64,000 nt of DNA from Nicotiana tabacum (Eukaryota; Streptophyta; Magnoliopsida; Solanales; Solanaceae): NCBI RefSeq assembly GCF_000715075.1, contig NC_134088.1, positions 682,001 to 746,000 of the forward strand. The letters run 5' to 3'. The position numbers and the translations under genes were made by a program. Under the pieces are notes generated by a model. The model was given only the letters and a program-made list of their open reading frames with translations, was not told the origin of the DNA and did no database searches. Below, piece after piece: positions 59,188 to 64,000 of the stretch; position 1 is the stretch's first letter; each line of letters begins with the position of its first letter.

Positions 59188-60212
59188 CCAATTCATGTGG
59201 TAAAAATTGCTTCCAAAATTGCCCAAATCCGAGCTCCCCAACTCAAAATATGTCCAAATGAACAAACCCTTATTTTATATATTTTTTTGCCAGCTATTCT
59301 GCCTCATTTCTCATGCCAAACGATCTCAAAACTCGCTTTGATGCCTCCAATGGATTCCTTGTGAAATTTTAGTCAAGTTAGGCTTTTGAATCACTTCATT
59401 TAACCTTATAATGAAGGAGATATGTTAGTTTCACTATTTGCAAATAGTGCAGATTTTCAAATACGAATTCAGTGGCAATTTCATAATTAATCTAAAAATT
59501 ATGGCAACCCAATTCTTATTAAATGACCATAAACTCCTCATACGATGCCCAAATTTGACGATTCATTTTGCTATGGCTCTATAATTACGATACAGATCTA
59601 ATGCTTCAATCAGAATAGAAATCGGAGCTCATTTGTTTAATGTGATACCATTTATGCTTGAAGAAATAATGCCGAAACATAAGAAAAATGAGCATAATAC
59701 AACCCAAACCTATCCAAGACTCACCCGAGCCTCTCGGAACCTCGTACGAACAGACCAACAAGTCCCATAACATAACACGGACCTATTCAAGGCCTCAAAT
59801 CTTGCATAACAACATAAAAAATACAAATCACACCTCAAATCGAACTTAATGAACTTTGAATCTTTCAACTTCGAAAACTCGTGCCGAAGCTTATCGAATC
59901 AACTTGCAATAAACTCAATTTTGCACACAAGTCCCAAATGACATAACAAAGCTATTCAAATTCCAGGAACCACAATCCGAACCCGATATCATCAAAGCTC
60001 TAATCCGATCAAATACTAAAAAGTCAAACTTGGTCAACTCTTCAAACTTAAAGCTTAAACCATGAAATTCATTCTTCCAAATCAATTCCAAATAACCTGA
60101 AACCAAAAACCAACGATTCACATAAGTCATAATACATTATATGGAGCTTCTTATGCCCCGTAAACTACTGAGCGAAGTACAAATGCTCAAAACGGCCAGT
60201 CGGGTCGTTATA
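59188..60212 (-). repeat. LARD-B LTR fragment (about 1 kb) fused to the copia 5' LTR
   Basis: Corresponds to the last kilobase (in plus reading) of the LARD-B1 right LTR, from CATGTGGTAAAAATTGC to GGTCGTTATA. It shares derived bases with that LTR (for example GCCTCCAATGG, CACTTCATTT, CAGTGGCAATTT, GATACAGATC) that the LARD-B1 left LTR lacks. It ends at the same copia base as LARD-B1 does (before TAAATGC). Confidence 0.85.
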
Positions 60213-60660
60213 TAAATGCAGAATTTTCTATATGTATATATGTGCCTTTATACAAATATTTGCTGTAAAATTAAATGTAAAAAAAAGATTCTACTATACA
60301 CTTGTCCTATTCTTATTGTTCACTAAAAAAACTTTATAACAAAATTATTCCCTCACTATGTATATACATGTCCTTCTCACGTGAGAGAAGCTTCATGAAT
60401 GGGTATTTGCTACAGCTTCCATCACTTATATCAAGGGCCATGCTTTAATTTTAATAGTGGTCTTGTAAGATTGAGATGCTTCCACGTGTGAGATAATATA
60501 TTCAGACACATAAAGGTCCAAACATTGTAAAGTTCGAAATACTTCATACTTTTCTCAAACATCCCCTTTCTTCTTCTCACCTTCTTTCTCAGAAATCCTG
60601 TCTTGCTTATTCAATGCAGAATCTCGTCTCAAATTAATATGGGACTTCTTATCTTCAACA
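60213..60660 (-). mobile_element. copia element, 5' LTR (3' end missing)
   Basis: The minus strand starts TGTTGAAGATAAGAAG at 60660 and is colinear with 37805-38253. Transcription of the element would run right to left. A TCTCACGTGAGAG palindrome (60375-60387, also 37965-37977 in the other copy) contains a CACGTG G-box, a candidate control site in the LTR. Confidence 0.8.
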
Positions 60661-60670
60661 CAAAGCTTAT

Positions 60671-63600
60671 TGTGATGACCCAAAAGGTCACCATTTATTT
60701 TAAAACGAAATTCCATGTTCTGAGGCCTTGAAAACCTTATTTAGAATTACCTCGATTTGCATGCGCAGTCCGGACGCGTTGTCGGAAATCTTAAATATGA
60801 TAATCTGTAAAACATGATATGTTTTGATTATGAAATGAGCTAATTTGACTTCACTCAATGTTTTAGGTAAACGGACCCGGACCTGTGATTTGATGGTCCC
60901 GGAGGATCCGTAGGAAAATATGGGACTTGGGCGTATGCTCGGAATCAAATTCCGAGGTCCCAAGCCCGAGGAATGAATTTTCAAAGGAAATTGTTTTCTA
61001 GAATTGTTTAAAGAAATTTGAAATGAAATTTGATTAGAACATGATGGTATCGGGCCCATATTTTGGTTCAGCACCCGGTACAGGTCTTATATATAATTCA
61101 AGACATTTCTGTGGAATTTGGTGAAAAACGGATGTCATATGATGTGATTCGGACTTAAATTGCAAAATTTATGTTTAAAGAAGTTTTGAGAAAATTTCAT
61201 TGATATCGAGATTTAATTTGATGTTCATGATGTTATTTTGATGATTTAATTAAACGAGTAGGTCCATATGATGTTTTTGAGTTAGTATGCACACTTGATT
61301 TGGAGTTCCGAGGGCTCGGGTGAGTTTCGGGTAGGTTCCGGGATGTCTTAGGTTTAAAAACATAGGTGTTGCAGCTTCAGATAGGTGGAAGGCCTCTGAA
61401 CCAACCAGTGTGGTCCGCACAAAAAGGAATGCTGCCGCGGAGGGGCTTGTGCGGCCGCACTGGATTTTGTACGGACCGCGGTGAGGGCCTGTGCGGCCGT
61501 ACTAGTTTTGGTGCGGTCCGCGGTGAAGAACACTTCACTGGTCCGACATAGGAAGCCTATATCTTTTGATCCATAAGGAATTTTGAGATTATTCAAAAAC
61601 GAAAGTTGTAGCCCTTCATGTAGAGTTTCCAGAAAGGTAAAGAAATCACAAATTATACATCTGTAGAGAAAGTTATGGCCAAAATACTAAGACATGTCAC
61701 TGCAAAACACAAGAAGACCTGTGCGGCCGTGGTTGATTTTGTGCGGTCCACACAGGGCATCTGAGGCAGTATATTTAGAAGGAATTTTTAGTTATTTTTC
61801 ATTTTTATACCCCAAAAACATAAAAGGCTTTTTTTCAAACAACTTTTCTTCTCAAATCAGTTGTAAGTCATTTTTTAACTAGTTTTCGTCAATCATTAAC
61901 ATCGTTTAACATGATTTCAACTTCATGGGGAAATTGGTATTTTTGGGTAGAACCTAGGTTTTTCAAAAATTAGGGATTTGGACCTCGATTTGAGGTCCGA
62001 TTTCAAAACATATTACATATTTGAGCTCGTAAGGGAATGGGTAATCGGGTTTTGGTTTGAACCTCAAGTTTTGACCACATGGGCCCGGGGGCGATTTTGA
62101 CTTTTTGGGTAAAACTTTGGAAAACTCATTTTAATGCATTCAAATTGATTCATTTAGCGTTTATTGATGTAATTAAGTAACTTATGGCTAGATACGAGCA
62201 AATTGGCAGAGGAATCAAGGGGTAAAGCTATAATTGAAACTTGAGTTGCGTTCGAGACATCGAGGTAAATGTTTGGTCTAACCTTAGCTTGAGGGATTAG
62301 GAGTTGAGTCTTATTTGCTACGTGATAATTGTTGAGTACGACATATAGGTGTGGTGACGAATATCTATACGTTGGTGTCTAGCATGACCGTGAGTCTTTA
62401 AATTTTGAAGATCTTGATTTCGTTGTATCTTTTATGCCTTGGTGATGATTTCTAATTATTGTGGAAAGTTTGTGGAAGGAATTGTAACCTTTGAACATCG
62501 ATGAGCATTGGCTAAAGTTATATTATGAATTGTGAAAGTATATGAGATAATTGAACGAGCATTGGCTTAAGTTATATTATGAATTGTGAAAGTATGTGAG
62601 ATGATTGAACCCTTTGGAGCATTGGCTCAAGTGGTATAGTGAGTTATGAAATAAAAGTGAAAGAAAGAGAAAGAGTTATTAAATTGTCCCCTTGCCGGGA
62701 TATTGTTGCTTTATTGATTATCTCCCTTGCCGGGATGTTGAGATTATTGATGTTGTTCCCTTGCCGGGATTTAATTATTTAATCGTTCTTCCTTTGCCAG
62801 GATCTCTATTACTATTTGTTTATTCCCTTGCCCCTTTGCTTGTGATTGTTGTTTGGGTGAGGAAGAGTGTTAAAGCACGAAGGGTGATGCCGTGCATTGT
62901 TTGCTATTGTGAGGAAAGAGTGTAAAGCATGAAGGGTGATGCCGTGCCGTAAGATGTACCATTTTTTACCGATTTTCATTGATTATATGGTGAGGAAAGA
63001 GAGTAAAAATACGAAGGGTGGTGCCGTGCACATTTTTATTATATGATTAATTTGGTGAGGACGAAAGTAAAAGCACGGAGCGTGATGCTGTGCACACTTT
63101 TATTATAAAATTACTTTGGAGAGGATGAGAGTTAAAGCATGAAGGGTGATGCCGTATTTTTTTTGCTTTGTTGATATTCGAGTTATGTTGTTTCTTTCCT
63201 TACTTGATGCTTTCCATTAGGAACTGTTATCTCCCCCACAGTATGTTTCCCCCTCCTACATGACTGGTTATTTTCTATATTTTTTTTTCCGTTGTATATA
63301 CATTTGAACTGCACAGTTTATTTGGTAGTCTGGTCCTAGCCTCGTCACTACTTCGCCGAGGTTAGGCTAGACACTTACCAGCACATGGGGTCGGTTGTGC
63401 TGATACTACACTCCGCACTGTGTGTAGATCCAGGAGCATCTTTCGGACAATAGTTGGAGTGCTTCCTTCAGTCCACCCGGAGACCCAAGGTAGACTCCAG
63501 GCATTCGCAGGCCCTAGCGTCTCCCTCTATCTCTACTTCCTGTTTCAATTTCTTTTATTCAGAAACAACGTACTGTTATTTCTTCAAACTTTGTATGTAG

Positions 63601-63860
63601 AAATCTTAGATAGTCTGTGACACTGTGACACCAGGTTTGGGTATTTGAGGTTTTAAAAGTTGTAATAGACATAGACTTAAGATATTTAATTGTTGACTTC
63701 CGCTTAATTATTTAAAGTTTCGCTATTATCATGTTATCGCCTTGTGTTTGTTAAAATGAAGCAATATGGAAGCATAACAAGTAGTTAAGGTTTGGATTGC
63801 CTAGTTCCTATTAGTAGGCGCCATCACTACCCCCGAGGTTGGGAAATCCGGGTCGTGATA
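60671..63860 (+). mobile_element. G3: 5' LTR of a G1-type chromovirus that continues past the right edge
   Basis: TGTGATGACCCAAAAGG to GGGTCGTGATA (final CA mutated to TA). It is colinear with the G1 LTRs but clearly diverged. It has GTGCGGCCGCAC-type palindromes (about 61395-61520, 61719-61755), four CCCTTGCCGGGAT units (62688-62800), a five-unit GAAGGGTGATGCCGTGC array (62857-63155) in place of the G1 GTTGC array, and the block ATGGGGTCGGTTGTGCTGAT at about 63385-63404. The left flank shows no clear target duplication because the partner LTR is outside the window. Confidence 0.88.
62857..63155 (+). repeat. five-unit hairpin array in the G3 LTR
   Basis: About 60-75-bp units with GAGAGTGTTAAAGCACGAAGG and GGTGATGCCGTGCA. 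The arms GCACG/CGTGC pair around an 11-base loop, and variants GCATG/CGTGC and GCACG/TGTGC still pair as RNA through G-U. G1 LTRs have this unit once (about 7172-7203 and 22089-22122). Confidence 0.75.
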
Positions 63861-63863
63861 AGT

Positions 63864-63881
63864 TGGTATCAGAGCTCTAGG
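63864..63881 (+). other. primer binding site of G3 (initiator tRNA-Met)
   Basis: TGGTATCAGAGCTCTAGG, three bases past the LTR end, identical to that of G1 and of both LARD-B elements. Confidence 0.9.
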
Positions 63882-64000
63882 TTGCATGAGTCTCATAGCT
63901 CACAGACAAGTTTAGTAGATTCTGAGGGATCAGTACAGAGACGTATGTATTTATCCCCTAGAGGCTACAAAGTTAGGAAAAACTTCACATTTGTTCTTTC
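63882..64000 (+). other. G3 leader, gag lies beyond the edge
   Basis: TTAGTAGATTCTGAGGGATC, GTACAGAGACGTATGTATTT and GAGGCTACAAAGTTAGGAAA repeat the leader blocks of G1. No gag codons are reached before the window ends. Confidence 0.7.

Noticed and set aside
1..64000. tRNA, rRNA or organellar insertion
   Set aside because: I found no tRNA-like fold signature beyond PBS and SINE box-B fragments, and no rRNA or plastid or mitochondrial gene sequence.

Overview
The window is plant nuclear DNA, almost certainly from a Solanaceae species and most likely Nicotiana. Evidence: a thionin-like secreted cysteine-rich gene of the asterid type, TS-type and SolS-type SINE remnants, plant Ty3/gypsy chromovirus and Ty1/copia polyproteins, hAT non-autonomous elements, and initiator-tRNA-Met primer binding sites throughout. 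The species is an inference. I see no bacterial, organellar or viral segment, and no intact host gene lies fully inside the window.

Layout. 1-265 (-) is the 5' part of a thionin-like gene that runs off the left edge. Positions 300-5000 hold small insertions: a solo LTR (559-1389, target duplication AACAT), a non-autonomous hAT element (2165-3115, GTAAAAAG), a second solo LTR (3507-4073, AGAAC) inside a duplicated leader next to a truncated signal-peptide-like ORF, and a SINE-like remnant. Positions 5005-23330 are a decayed chromovirus (G1, + strand) with about 3.3 kb LTRs. Its integrase is split by a 7.4 kb non-coding LTR element (LARD-A, 11343-18747, CATAG). A second PBS and gag fragment follow (23331-23895). 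Then come a SINE (about 23970-24125), a broken thionin-like paralogue (24149-24447), MITE-like repeats and a 1.2 kb TRIM-like element (25344-26551).

Positions 26797-37804 are an 11 kb non-coding LTR element (LARD-B1, - strand) whose right LTR carries a 1.05 kb hAT element (CTTACAGT). Positions 37805-60660 are one minus-strand copia element in pieces. It is interrupted by gypsy G2 (40492-48298) and by LARD-B2 (49204-58292), and it carries a gypsy LTR fragment (59188-60212) beside its 5' LTR. Conceptually removing G2 and LARD-B2 with one 5-bp target copy rejoins the copia reading frame, which confirms both boundaries. Positions 60671-64000 are the 5' LTR and leader of another G1-type element (G3) that continues past the edge.

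How the parts work together. No host pathway is encoded here. The closest thing to a system is the relation between coding chromoviruses (G1, G3) and the two non-coding LARD families. They share the tRNA-Met PBS, two conserved blocks in the leader just after it, an internal LTR block and similar LTR ends, as expected if LARDs are mobilised by G1-like partners. The LTRs also carry arrays of short inverted repeats at comparable positions. The G1 array (GTTGC/GCAAC stem) and the LARD-B array (GCTGC/GCAGC stem) differ by a compensatory change that keeps the stem. The two thionin-like copies, now about 24 kb apart, look like an old tandem pair pushed apart by insertions.
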